NCBI RefSeq assembly: GCF_022179805.1
Contig: NZ_BPUO01000005.1
Location: 124,001-188,000 of the forward strand
Direction: 5' to 3'
DNA length: 64,000 bases
Source of the DNA: Cupriavidus pauculus
GTDB lineage: Bacteria; Pseudomonadota; Gammaproteobacteria; Burkholderiales; Burkholderiaceae
Shown in pieces: positions 25,407-34,366 of this stretch. The notes under the pieces are model-generated. The model ran no database searches. It was given only the letters and a program-made list of their open reading frames with translations, and was not told the origin of the DNA. Both the position numbers and the translations under genes were made by a program. Each line of letters opens with the position of its first letter. Positions within the stretch are counted from its first letter, which is position 1.

Positions 25407-25994
25407 CTAGCGGCGGGTCTGGACGCCCACGTTCATGACCTGGCAGCGACCCGTTTCCAGGTCGAAGGTCAGCCGTTCGGTCAGCGTTTCGAGCGAGCGG
25501 CCGTACATGTGCAGATGGCGGATCACGGATTCGCCGCGGATTTCCACCGCGTGGATGTCGTCGGGCAGCAGCGCGATGCCGTGGCGCGGACCCACTTCGA
25601 CGGTGCGGTCGTGTTCGAGCGTGCCGACGCCGGGCTGGCTGCCGTCGTCCGTGCGGTTGTAGACGTCGTTGAACTCCACGCCGCTCACGCCGGCCACGCA
25701 GGCCCACGTGGTGTGGTTGTGCGGCGGAATGCGCTTGCCGGGCCGCATCACGTTCAGGTACAGCGCGTAGGTCTGGCCCGGATCTTCAGCGATCAGGTAG
25801 CGCGCCTGGCGCTCGTTGGCCTCGGGCGGCGGATAGTCGGCTTCGCCCCAGAATTCGGTGCGGGCGGCCAGGTCTTCCACCAGCGGCAGCACCTGGGCCA
25901 GGCTGGTGCGGGTGACACCGCCTTTGTCTACGATATTCCTAATGGATTCGATGGTGTCGCCGACGGCGTTCTGGCGCTGTTCTGCGAGGGACAT
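25407..25994 (-). CDS. Cysteine-dioxygenase-like cupin (putative thiol dioxygenase)
   Basis: 195 residues from the ATG at 25994; an in-frame start 24 codons upstream lacks support. The cupin shows the iron ligands His92 and His94 in [15 protein letters not shown] and His148 in [11 protein letters not shown]. His162/Tyr164 in IRHLHMYG fall where the outer-sphere His-Tyr pair of cysteine dioxygenase lies. Cys99 is five residues after His94, like the cross-linked Cys93 of mammalian cysteine dioxygenase. The family oxidises cysteine, 3-mercaptopropionate or related thiols to sulfinates with oxygen. Which thiol is used cannot be told. It is the first gene of the organosulfur operon, divergent from the LysR gene at 26120. 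Confidence 0.8.
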   Translation of the reverse strand: MSLAEQRQNAVGDTIESIRNIVDKGGVTRTSLAQVLPLVEDLAARTEFWGEADYPPPEANERQARYLIAEDPGQTYALYLNVMRPGKRIPPHNHTTWACVAGVSGVEFNDVYNRTDDGSQPGVGTLEHDRTVEVGPRHGIALLPDDIHAVEIRGESVIRHLHMYGRSLETLTERLTFDLETGRCQVMNVGVQTRR

Positions 25995-26101
25995 GGTGCG
26001 ATCAATCCTTGCAATCTCGGTTTTTCGGGGGTAGAACGTTGCTTCGTGTTTCACTGTAATGAACACCTGTCCTGAAAACCACTTAATGCGCGACGAAAAT
26101 C

Positions 26102-26118
26102 CATTAGCGCGGCTAATG
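26102..26118. promoter_or_regulatory. LysR-type operator, CATTAGC-GCG-GCTAATG
   Basis: A perfect 7-3-7 palindrome ends one base before the LysR ATG and contains a T-N11-A core. Binding here would occlude the LysR ribosome-binding region or promoter, so autoregulation is likely, along with control of the operon leaving at 25994, 108 bp away. Confidence 0.7.
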
Positions 26119-26119
26119 A

Positions 26120-26986
26120 ATGCGTAATCTCGATCTGGACCTGCTCCGCACCCTTGTGGCGATTGCGGATCATGAAACGTTTGGCGCCGCGGCCGAGGCC
26201 GTGCAGCGGACCCAGTCGGCGGTCACCCAGCAGATGCAGCGGCTCGAAGAGCAGCTCGGGCTGGCGCTGTTCGAGCGGCACGGCCGGGGCAAGCAGTTCA
26301 CGCGGCACGGCAAGAAGCTGCTGGAGTATGCGCGCCAGTTGCTCAGCACCAACGACGAGGCGCTGCGCGTGCTGCGCGAGGGCGACCTGACCGGGTCCCT
26401 GCGGATTGGTGCGCCGCACGATGTGGCCGATACGCTCCTGCCCGTGCTGCTGTCGCATATCGCGCGGTCGTCGCCGGCACTGCGGCTGGAAATCCACGTG
26501 GGAAGAAGTCCGTTCCTGATGGAATCGCTGCGGCGCGGCGAGATCGACCTGACGGTGTCCACCCGCGAGGACAGTGGGCTCGAAGGCATCGTGCTGCGTA
26601 CCACGCCCACGATCTGGGTCTGCGCGGCCGACTTCGTCTACGAGCGCGGCACGCCCGTGCCGCTGATCCTGGCCGACGAGCCCAGCCTGTTCCGCAAGCT
26701 GTCGCTCGAAGCGCTGACGCAGGCGGGTGTGCCCTGGCGCATCGCTTACCTGGCGCCGAGCCTGATCGGCATCAAGGCGGCGCTGCGCGGCGGGCTGGGC
26801 ATCACGGCGCGCAGCATCGACCTGCTGCAGGCGGACATGCGCATCCTCGGGGAGTCCGACGGACTGCCGCGGCTGCCCGATGTCACCTACTACCTGTGGG
26901 CACGTCCCAATGCGGTCAATCCTGTCGCGCGACATGTGTTCTCGATGCTCAAAACGGCCTTGCAGCGCGGACTCGCCGGCGCCTGA
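26120..26986 (+). CDS. LysR-family transcriptional regulator of the organosulfur operon
   Basis: 288 residues from the ATG at 26120. The helix-turn-helix region reads [44 protein letters not shown] (residues 4-47, seen as consecutive blocks), then the effector-binding domain beginning [13 protein letters not shown]. The start is set by the palindrome and the coding pattern; no clear Shine-Dalgarno precedes it because the palindrome occupies that space. It is divergent from the seven-gene operon, and nothing else lies between, so it is the presumed regulator. The effector could be a thiol or sulfur amino-acid derivative (inferred). The following 206-bp gap to 27193 shows only a GC-rich short palindrome, CCCGCGCGGG near 27150. 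Confidence 0.9.
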   Translation: MRNLDLDLLRTLVAIADHETFGAAAEAVQRTQSAVTQQMQRLEEQLGLALFERHGRGKQFTRHGKKLLEYARQLLSTNDEALRVLREGDLTGSLRIGAPHDVADTLLPVLLSHIARSSPALRLEIHVGRSPFLMESLRRGEIDLTVSTREDSGLEGIVLRTTPTIWVCAADFVYERGTPVPLILADEPSLFRKLSLEALTQAGVPWRIAYLAPSLIGIKAALRGGLGITARSIDLLQADMRILGESDGLPRLPDVTYYLWARPNAVNPVARHVFSMLKTALQRGLAGA

Positions 26987-27192
26987 CGTTTTTCCGGGGC
27001 GGTTGCAAAGACGTGATCGTAGGGCGGCGCGCGCAGGCCGCGAACGAAGAAGATCGCGTATCGATATTCGACGGTGCCTTTCGATTGCCTTGCAGGCTTG
27101 ATGGCAGTCAAGGCCCGGTCGAAGGCTTGAGAGCCTAATCCGAAGGGCCGTTCCCGCGCGGGACGGTTCATATAACGATTCGGAGTCCTCTC

Positions 27193-28200
27193 ATGAAGCC
27201 AAGACAGTTCCTTTCTCTCCTGCTATGGATATCCGCCGCGACGGCGGTCGGCGCCGTGCATGCCGCCAAGCCGCAAGCCGAGCCCGTGCAGCCCGTTGCG
27301 CCCGCCAAGGTCACCGACCGGGCCCGCGTGGCGCTGGGAGAAAAGCTCTGGTTCGATCCGCGGCTGTCGCGTTCGGGCTTCATTTCCTGCAACTCGTGCC
27401 ACAACCTCAGCATGGGTGGGTCCGACAATCTCAAGACGTCGATTGGCGACAAGTGGAAGCAGGGCGGCATCAACTCGCCCACCGTGCTCAATTCCAGCCT
27501 GAACTTCGTGCAGTTCTGGGACGGCCGCGCCAAGGACCTGCAGGAGCAGGCGCACGGACCGATCGCCAACCCGATCGAGATGGCGTTCACGCACGAACTG
27601 GCGGTGGACACGCTGCGGTCGATTCCCGAATACGTAGGCGAATTCCGCAAGGTGTTCCGCTCGGACAAGCTGACGATGAACGAAATCACGCTGGCCATTG
27701 CCGCGTTCGAGGAAACGCTGGTCACGCCGAACGCCCGATTCGACAAATGGCTGAAGGGGGACAAGCGCGCCATCGATGCGCAGGAGCTGCGCGGCTACCA
27801 GTTGTTCAAGACGGCCGGTTGCGTGGCGTGCCACAACGGCCAGAACCTGGGCGGGATGTCGTTCCAGAAGATGGGCATCGTGGCGCCGTACCAGACCAGG
27901 AATCCGTCGGAAGGCCGCGCGGCCGTGACCGGCAAGGATGCGGACCGCTTCAACTTCAAGGTGCCGACGCTGCGCAACGTGGCGCTGACCTATCCGTACT
28001 TCCATGACGGCGAGGCGGCCACGCTGACCGAGGCGGTGGACGTGATGGGGCGCCTGCAACTGGGCCGCACGTTCAGCAAGCAGAAAAATGCCGATATCGT
28101 GGCGTTCCTGCATACACTCACCGGCGACCAGCCGCGCATTGTCATGCCCATCCTGCCGCCGTCGAACGACAACACGCCGAAGCCGCGTCCGTTCGAGTAA
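27193..28200 (+). CDS. Di-heme cytochrome c peroxidase (MauG/CcpA family)
   Basis: 335 residues with a signal peptide cleaved after AVHA. Two c-type heme motifs are present: CNSCH with Cys66, Cys69 and His70, and CVACH with Cys210, Cys213 and His214. The TPxxNAxFD-like block VTPNARFDKWLKGD and the C-terminal distal region FNFKVPTLRNVALTYPYFHDG match bacterial cytochrome c peroxidases. It should reduce hydrogen peroxide in the periplasm using electrons from small cytochromes or azurin. Length matches the classical Ccp group rather than longer MauG relatives. It stands alone, 206 bp after the LysR gene, so it is probably expressed from its own promoter. Confidence 0.92.
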   Translation: MKPRQFLSLLLWISAATAVGAVHAAKPQAEPVQPVAPAKVTDRARVALGEKLWFDPRLSRSGFISCNSCHNLSMGGSDNLKTSIGDKWKQGGINSPTVLNSSLNFVQFWDGRAKDLQEQAHGPIANPIEMAFTHELAVDTLRSIPEYVGEFRKVFRSDKLTMNEITLAIAAFEETLVTPNARFDKWLKGDKRAIDAQELRGYQLFKTAGCVACHNGQNLGGMSFQKMGIVAPYQTRNPSEGRAAVTGKDADRFNFKVPTLRNVALTYPYFHDGEAATLTEAVDVMGRLQLGRTFSKQKNADIVAFLHTLTGDQPRIVMPILPPSNDNTPKPRPFE

Positions 28201-28414
28201 CGGGGCAACACGCCACTCAAACATCCGCTGCAAGGCTGCCGAAAGCAGACTGAAAGCCTGCCGAAAGAAACAGAATCCATGGACATCGGTCCCGGGGTTC
28301 CGTTCTGCGAAACACATTGAAATTCACTGTTGCGTGAAACGTGTATTGCGCCGCGTCAATAATCCCCTATCTTTGCACCACTGTCGTTCAAGATTCTGAC
28401 CAGGAGGTGCCGAC

Positions 28415-28834
28415 ATGAACAACACAACCCTCGACGCAGGAAGCCAAGCCATCCGCGTGCAGGCCAAAGATGACGCCGTCACGGCCATCCATCATCAGGA
28501 CATCGTTGCCGCCTTTACCGCACAACACGCGGCACAACCGGACGCAGCGCCGGTAGCCGTGCTGCACATGCTCTATCCGCGCACCGATGCCCGCACGCAC
28601 CGCAGCCTCGATCACCTGGTGGGCGCGCTGCGCAACCACGGGCTCCACGAGGTGGCCACGCTGGTCGAGCGCGAGGCGCATTACCTGGTCTTCAAGGACG
28701 CCGTGCAGGCATGGCGCGCGCTGCACGAAATCCGCCATGACTCGCTGGCGATTGGCGTGCATCTCTACTATCGCGGCCTGTCGGGCGACGCCGCCGAGAA
28801 AGCGCTGGATACCGAAGCGCATCGCTTGCACTGA
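28415..28834 (+). CDS. Conserved-looking small protein of unknown function
   Basis: 139 residues with an excellent ribosome-binding site, AGGAGGTG six bases before the ATG. I do not recognise the family. The protein is soluble, without signal or membrane segment. It is His-rich (for example AIHHQDIVAAF, LHMLYPRTDARTHRSLDHL, REAHYLVFKD), with an alternating alpha/beta look that includes VAVLHMLYP and VGALRNHGLHEV. The C-terminal half LAIGVHLYYRGLSGDAAEKALDTE suggests a small folded domain. The 214-bp gap before it is AT-richer than its surroundings, so a dedicated promoter is likely. No neighbour suggests a pathway. Confidence 0.7.
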   Translation: MNNTTLDAGSQAIRVQAKDDAVTAIHHQDIVAAFTAQHAAQPDAAPVAVLHMLYPRTDARTHRSLDHLVGALRNHGLHEVATLVEREAHYLVFKDAVQAWRALHEIRHDSLAIGVHLYYRGLSGDAAEKALDTEAHRLH

Positions 28835-28974
28835 AACGACGTGAAGACGGGGCCTCGGCCCTGTCAGACGTGTTTCAAGCATTTTGCGATTACTTCAAGG
28901 CATTTCATCCTCCAGACTTCAAGCGTTCCGCCTCATGGGGAGACGGAAAAGCAACGCAAGAAGGATTGGAAGTC

Positions 28975-29649
28975 GTGAAAACCTCAAAACTACTGCAAGG
29001 CCTGTTTGTGACGCTGCTGGCCACAGCCTCAGTCGGCGCGCTGGCGGCCGAATCCGCCGACCTCGCAGTGCGAGGCACGATTCGCCCGGCTGCGTGCGAC
29101 GTCACGCTCTCTGGTAACGGTTCGGTGGACTTCGGCACCATCGCCTCTCGTGGCCTGAGCGCCACGGCAGCCACCAAGCTGCCCGATCGCGAGATCACCA
29201 TGACCATCACCTGTGACGCGGCGGCGGCCGTCGGCTACCAGATCGTCGACAACCGGGCGGCGAGCGTCGCAAACATTCTCAACAGCGTGGATTCCACCAT
29301 TGCCAACACGATGGGGTTTGGCCTGGGTGAGGTCGGCGACCGGAGGCTCGGTGCCTATGCCATCCGCGCACTGCCGGCCGACGCCAGCGGCGACGGCGGG
29401 CCAATTGCCGGCAGTTCGCGCGCCACCGTAGGCGGCGCCTGGGCAGGCACCTCGTCGGCATCGAACTACGTGGCACCTTCAACCGTGTACACGTGGTCGA
29501 CGACCGACGGCGGCAACCCGAGCAGCTTCACCACCGTCTCGCAGGTACTGAAGGTGACGGGCGCGCTGAACAGCACCGCCAACCTGCCGAACCTGAGCAC
29601 GAACGTGGAACTCGACGGCGCAGCCACCATCTCGCTGCGCTATCTCTAA
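28975..29649 (+). CDS. Secreted fimbrial-like protein (DUF1120 type)
   Basis: 224 residues from the GTG at 28975, preceded by AAGGATTGGAAGTC. A longer frame exists upstream but begins in non-coding-looking sequence. The signal peptide KTSKLLQGLFVTLLATASVGALA is cleaved before AESADLAVRGTI. Two cysteines, in RPAACDVTLSG and MTITCDAAAA, are placed like the disulfide of pilin-type beta-sandwich proteins. The remainder is Ser/Thr/Gly-rich with beta-strand character and ends in AATISLRYL, typical of chaperone-usher subunits and the DUF1120 group. No chaperone or usher gene is nearby, so assembly on a pilus is uncertain. A strong terminator follows. Confidence 0.75.
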   Translation: MKTSKLLQGLFVTLLATASVGALAAESADLAVRGTIRPAACDVTLSGNGSVDFGTIASRGLSATAATKLPDREITMTITCDAAAAVGYQIVDNRAASVANILNSVDSTIANTMGFGLGEVGDRRLGAYAIRALPADASGDGGPIAGSSRATVGGAWAGTSSASNYVAPSTVYTWSTTDGGNPSSFTTVSQVLKVTGALNSTANLPNLSTNVELDGAATISLRYL

Positions 29650-29680
29650 GCCTCGGGGCAGGTTCCTGATCCCTGCCTCG

Positions 29681-29708
29681 GCCCGCAACTTGCGATGCGG
29701 GCTTTTTT
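29681..29708. terminator. Intrinsic terminator between the fimbrial-like gene and treY
   Basis: Stem GCCCGCA (29681-29687) and TGCGGGC (29696-29702) is followed by six T bases. A second weaker stem, GGCAGG and CCTGCC, lies just upstream (29657-29677). It separates two convergent genes. Confidence 0.85.
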
Positions 29709-29728
29709 GCGTCTGCGATCAACGCGCC

Positions 29729-32341
29729 TTACTGCCGCTTCAGCAGCGCCACGGGCAGGGTCGCGAATACATCCTTGGCGCGCAGCCAGCCCGCGTGCGA
29801 TGTCACCGGATGGCCGGTCAGCACGTCAGTCCACTCGCCGTCGCCCGCGCGCAGGCCGGTGTCGTGCCAGCAATGGGGCGGGATGCGCGGCTGCGCCGGG
29901 TCCACGTGGTGGGCAGCCAGCCGCGTCACGGCGACCACTACCTCCACGCTTCCGCACTGGCGCGCAAACGCCAGCACCGACCCCGCCAGGTCGCCGCTGA
30001 CGGATACCGGCTGGTAGCTGCCTTGCGCAAACAGCGCGGCGTGCGAGCGCCGCACGGCCAGCACGCTGCGCACCAGTTGCTGCTTGATGCGGCCATCGCG
30101 CCAGTGCGCCAACCAGTGCGACCATCCGCCCCGGCATTCGAGCTGCGACTGCAGCCGGGCATAGTCCGGCGCGCGGCGGTTGTCCGGATCGACCAGACTG
30201 AAGTCCCACGTCTCGCAACCCTGGTAGCGATCCGGCACACCCGGCGCGGTCAGTTGCAGCATGGCCTGCGCCAGGCTGTTCAGCGCCGCCGCCGTGCCGA
30301 TGCGTGAGGCGAAGGCGCCGATGGATTCCAGCACGCTGTCCGCGCCACCCATCGACATGGCGGCCAGGAACGCCTCGCAGGCGGCTTCGTAGTCTTCGTC
30401 GGGATGGGTCCAGCTACCGTGGCGCTTCGCTTCGCGAATGGCCTTGCGCTGCCAGGCCAGGATGCGGTCGACAAACGCGCGCTGGGCGTCCTCGGATTCC
30501 AGCACCCGCGCATCGGCCGGCCACGCGCCGATCAGGGTCTGGTACAGCATCAGGCGGTCGACGCCATCGGGGCCTTTGGGCGACGCCACCAGCAGCGGCG
30601 CCAGTTGCGTTTCCCAGCCGGCCACGGCTTCGGCCCACGCTTCGGACAGTTCGCTCAGCACCGCCAGTCGCATGCGCGCGTCCTCGCCGCGCTTGTGGTC
30701 GTGTGTTGCCACGGCCAGCATGGCGTGCGGAAAATCGACCGAGCGTGTCTGCATGCGCGCGTGAAAGCGTTCGGCGGCCATCGCCAGTGTGCCGGGATCG
30801 CTGCCCACTTCATTGCGTGACAGCAGCCGGCCATAGCGATAGAACGCCGTGTCCTCGGTGGACTTGGCCGCCAGCGCCGGCATCAGTTGCTGGAGCTTGG
30901 TGCGCAGCCGCCCGGCGTCGCTGTCGAGCGGGGCGCCAGTGCGCAGCGCGTCCAGGATGAAGTCGAGCGCGGCGGATTCGTCGGGGGCCAGGTGACGGCG
31001 TGCGGACTCGGCTGCGGCGTTCACCATGTCGTCGTCGACGCTGGGGTCGCGCGTTTCCTTCGTTTCCTTGTCAGCCCCATCGGCCACGTAGTAGCTGCGG
31101 TACACCGGAATCGCGGTCATGAATGACATCAGCGCGTGGCGCAGCGCGTGCGGCGACAGGTCGCGCGTGGCCGGCTGGCTGCGGGCCTGGTCACGCAGGC
31201 GGTGGCACAGTGCATCGACTTCGGCAACCAGATGGCGGGCCAGCACGCGATGCCGGCCCGCATGCACATACGCGGCAAACGGGCGGTCGTCGCCGCTGAT
31301 CTGCAGCCACAGCATGTTCAGGCGCGCCTCGCCGTGCAGGTCGTGCAGCACCGCGCTGGCCGCATCCATGAAGTCGTAGCCGGTGGTGCCATCGACGTTC
31401 CAGTCATGCGGCAGCGGCTCGTGCTCGCCCAGGATCTTCTCGATGACCAGCCACGGGTGCATGCGCGCCAGTTCGGCCGGCCGGCCAGGCCGCAGGGCAT
31501 CGAGCCGCTCGCGCACGCGGCGGCAGTAGCCGGCCGGATCGGCCAGCCCGTCGACATGGTCGATGCGCAGGCCGTCGATCCAGCCCTCGCGGTACAGCCG
31601 GAACGGCAGCGCGTGCACAGCCTCGAACACGTCGTCGCATTCCTGGCGCACGCCCACCAGTTCGGTGATCTCGAAAAAGCGGCGCCAGTTCAGCATGGCC
31701 GCGCCGGTGCGCCACCAGGCCAGCCGGTAGTGCTGGCGTTCCAGCAGCGCATGCAGCGCCTGCGCGTCGCCGGGAGTCTCGCCGTCCGTCGCGCTCAACG
31801 GCAGGTCGTGCTCGCCATAGCGCAGCGTTGCCGTGCCGTCGTGGCCGCGCCGAACCTCGAATGCGCCGGACTCCAGCGTCTGCCAGTACGGGTCGCCCAG
31901 GATCGGCAGCAGCACCTTGCCATGCAGGTCAGCGTCGGGCGCCTGCCAGTCGATATCGAAATAGTGGGCGTGTGCGCTCTGCTGGCCGTGGGCCAGCACG
32001 TCGCGCCACCACGCGTTATGCGTGGCGTCGGCCGCCGTGTGGTTGGGCACGATGTCCAGCACGATGCCCAGGCCGGACTCGCGGGCGCGCCGGGCCAAGT
32101 CCAGGAAGGCTTCCTCGCCGCCCAGTTCGGCGTTGATCCGCGTGAAGTCGGTGACGTCGTAGCCGTGCGTCGATCGCGGCCGGGCGGTGGTGATGGGCGA
32201 CAGGTACAGGTGGCTGATGCCCAGGCCGGCGTAGTAGGGCACCAGTGCGGCGGCATCGGCCAGCGTGAAACCGGCGTGCAACTGCAGCCGCGCCGTGGCG
32301 CGGGGCACGCCGGCGTGATTCAGGTCGGCGGGATCGGTCAT
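29729..32341 (-). CDS. treY: Malto-oligosyltrehalose synthase
   Basis: 870 residues, GH13. Catalytic blocks: Asp nucleophile in GWIDGLRIDHVDGLADP, Glu acid in PWLVIEKILGEHEPLP and the late Asp block MLAVATHDHKRGEDARM. The opening YYAGLGISHLYLSPITTARP and DIVPNHTAA blocks are TreY-specific in spacing, and the insertion around residues 300-600 gives the usual TreY size. It converts the reducing-end alpha-1,4 bond of maltodextrins to alpha,alpha-1,1, giving maltooligosyl trehalose in the cytoplasm, the substrate of TreZ. It is the last gene of the glgP-glgA-treZ-treY operon, 33 bases after treZ. Confidence 0.95.
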   Translation of the reverse strand: MTDPADLNHAGVPRATARLQLHAGFTLADAAALVPYYAGLGISHLYLSPITTARPRSTHGYDVTDFTRINAELGGEEAFLDLARRARESGLGIVLDIVPNHTAADATHNAWWRDVLAHGQQSAHAHYFDIDWQAPDADLHGKVLLPILGDPYWQTLESGAFEVRRGHDGTATLRYGEHDLPLSATDGETPGDAQALHALLERQHYRLAWWRTGAAMLNWRRFFEITELVGVRQECDDVFEAVHALPFRLYREGWIDGLRIDHVDGLADPAGYCRRVRERLDALRPGRPAELARMHPWLVIEKILGEHEPLPHDWNVDGTTGYDFMDAASAVLHDLHGEARLNMLWLQISGDDRPFAAYVHAGRHRVLARHLVAEVDALCHRLRDQARSQPATRDLSPHALRHALMSFMTAIPVYRSYYVADGADKETKETRDPSVDDDMVNAAAESARRHLAPDESAALDFILDALRTGAPLDSDAGRLRTKLQQLMPALAAKSTEDTAFYRYGRLLSRNEVGSDPGTLAMAAERFHARMQTRSVDFPHAMLAVATHDHKRGEDARMRLAVLSELSEAWAEAVAGWETQLAPLLVASPKGPDGVDRLMLYQTLIGAWPADARVLESEDAQRAFVDRILAWQRKAIREAKRHGSWTHPDEDYEAACEAFLAAMSMGGADSVLESIGAFASRIGTAAALNSLAQAMLQLTAPGVPDRYQGCETWDFSLVDPDNRRAPDYARLQSQLECRGGWSHWLAHWRDGRIKQQLVRSVLAVRRSHAALFAQGSYQPVSVSGDLAGSVLAFARQCGSVEVVVAVTRLAAHHVDPAQPRIPPHCWHDTGLRAGDGEWTDVLTGHPVTSHAGWLRAKDVFATLPVALLKRQ

Positions 32342-32374
32342 GGCGAGGGGGCTCAGGTGTAGGTCAGGCGTGTT

Positions 32375-34330
32375 TCAGGCCGGCTGCAGGCAGGCGACGC
32401 AGCTATATCCGGGCAGGATGCCGGCGGCCAGCGACGCGATGGCGCCGGACTGGCTGGCGTGCAGCATGTGCCCACCTTCGCAGTCGGCGTCGACCGACGC
32501 CTCGCCAAGGTTCAGCCAGATCGACAGCAGGCTGCCGTCGCCCATGCGCCAGCGCGCCACCAGCGCACGGTCGCCCAGTGGCGTGACACCGGCCGTCCGG
32601 CACTGGCGCAGGCGCGGCATGATCTCGTGGCGCCGGATCGACAGCAGTTCGCCGTAGTAGTGGTTCCACGCGCGACAATCGCCATCGGTGTCGTCGCACA
32701 CGGGGCGCGACATCTCGAAGGTCTCGCGCGCGTTGGGGTCGGCAATCCGCGCGGCATGCGCATCGTCGCGGAATGCTGTTGATGCCGCGAACTCGCGGCG
32801 GCGGCCGTCGCGCACGGCCTGCGCCAGTTCCGGCGGATGGTCGGTGAAGTACAGGAACGGCGTGCGCGCGCCGTGCTCCTCGCCCATGAAGACCAGCGGA
32901 ATCTGCGGGCAGAGCAGTTGCAGCGCCACGGCCGCGCGCAGCGCGTCGGGGTCCGCCAGCATGGTCAGCCGTTCGCCGAACGCGCGATTGCCGGTCTGGT
33001 CATGGTTCTGCAGGAACAGCACGAACGCGGACGGCGGCAACGCCGCGCTCGGCTGCCCGCGCCGTACCTCGTGGCCCTTATCGCCCGCGTCGCCCAAGTT
33101 GCCGCTACGGTGCGGCGATACCTCGCCCTGCCACGCAAAGCCCTCGCCCAGCACGCGCGCCAGATAGTGCAGGGCAGGGGTGCCGGTCTCGGTTCCTGAC
33201 TTCATACCCGGCGGCGCGGCCTGGTATTCGCGATAGTAGCCATCGTGCTCGCCGGTCAGCAGCACGTGCAGCGCATGGTGCGCGTCGTCGTTCCACTGCG
33301 CGTCGTAGCAGGCCTGGATCAGGGCCACGTCGTTGTGGTCGTTCTCCAGCACCAGGTGCACGTGGCGGCTGGGCAGGCAGGCGCGCAGCTCCTGCGCCAG
33401 CCGGGGCAGCCAGCCCTCGTCCTCGATGGCATGCACGGCATCGAGCCGCAGCCCGTCAAAGCGGAACGATTCCAGCCAGTAGCGCGCGTTCTCGCCAAAG
33501 AAGCGGCGTACCTCGGCACGCCGGAAATCGATGGCGGGCCCCCACGGAGTCTGGCGATCGGTGCGGAAGAACGCGCTGGCGTAGCGCGGCAGGTAGTTGC
33601 CCTCGGGTCCGAAGTGGTTGTAGACCACATCCAGCAACACCATCATGCCAAGGCCGTGCGCGGTGTCGATCAGCGTGCGCAGTTCATCGGGCGAGCCGTA
33701 GCTGCGCTCCGGCGCAAACGGCAGCACGCCGTCGTAGCCCCAGTTGCGTGCACCCGGAAACTCGGACAGCGGCATCAGTTCGATGGCCGTGAAGCCCAGC
33801 GCCGCCAGCCGGTGCAGTTCGGCGGTCACGCCCGCGTAGCCGCCCGACAGCCCGACGTGCATTTCGTAGATCACGGCCTCGTGCCAGGGGCGGCCGCGCC
33901 ATTCGGTGTGCTGCCAGTGGTATTCGGCGCTTTCTTCGGGCAGGCACAGCACGCTGGCGCCATGCACGTCGTCGGCCTGCAGGCGCGAGGCGGGGTCGGG
34001 CACGATGGTGCCGTCATCAAGCCGGAACCAGTAGCGCGCGCCGTGGCAGCAGGGCGCCACGGCTTCGAACCAGCCCTGTTTGCCTTCCACCATCAGCACC
34101 GGGGCCATGCCGGCCACTTCGAGCCGCACCGCATGGCCCTGCGCGGCAGCGTCAGGCGCCCACAGCCGAAAGCGCACGCGGCCATCGGCCAGCCGCACGG
34201 GGCCGAACCAGTACGCCTCGGCGCCGTCGTCGCCGCAGGGCAGCAGCCGGGCATCGGCGCCCAGCGTCTGCCAGTTCGGGGCAGGGGGCACACCCTCGCG
34301 GGGCGTGGGGGACGGCGCGGCGTTCATCAT
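32375..34330 (-). CDS. treZ: Malto-oligosyltrehalose trehalohydrolase
   Basis: 651 residues, starting with two consecutive Met codons at 34330 and 34327. An N-terminal E-set (CBM48-like) domain of about 110 residues precedes the GH13 barrel with WHEAVIYEMHVGLSGG. The nucleophile block is [16 protein letters not shown], the acid block HLVLENDHND and the final Asp block LFLQNHDQTGNRAFGERL. It releases trehalose from the non-reducing product of TreY. The domain order and length match TreZ rather than GlgB. It lies 36 bases after glgA and directly before treY, the usual pairing of these two enzymes. Confidence 0.95.
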   Translation of the reverse strand: MMNAAPSPTPREGVPPAPNWQTLGADARLLPCGDDGAEAYWFGPVRLADGRVRFRLWAPDAAAQGHAVRLEVAGMAPVLMVEGKQGWFEAVAPCCHGARYWFRLDDGTIVPDPASRLQADDVHGASVLCLPEESAEYHWQHTEWRGRPWHEAVIYEMHVGLSGGYAGVTAELHRLAALGFTAIELMPLSEFPGARNWGYDGVLPFAPERSYGSPDELRTLIDTAHGLGMMVLLDVVYNHFGPEGNYLPRYASAFFRTDRQTPWGPAIDFRRAEVRRFFGENARYWLESFRFDGLRLDAVHAIEDEGWLPRLAQELRACLPSRHVHLVLENDHNDVALIQACYDAQWNDDAHHALHVLLTGEHDGYYREYQAAPPGMKSGTETGTPALHYLARVLGEGFAWQGEVSPHRSGNLGDAGDKGHEVRRGQPSAALPPSAFVLFLQNHDQTGNRAFGERLTMLADPDALRAAVALQLLCPQIPLVFMGEEHGARTPFLYFTDHPPELAQAVRDGRRREFAASTAFRDDAHAARIADPNARETFEMSRPVCDDTDGDCRAWNHYYGELLSIRRHEIMPRLRQCRTAGVTPLGDRALVARWRMGDGSLLSIWLNLGEASVDADCEGGHMLHASQSGAIASLAAGILPGYSCVACLQPA

Positions 34331-34366
34331 GGCAGGTGACTTTCATGCATCCATTGCGGGGGTCCG

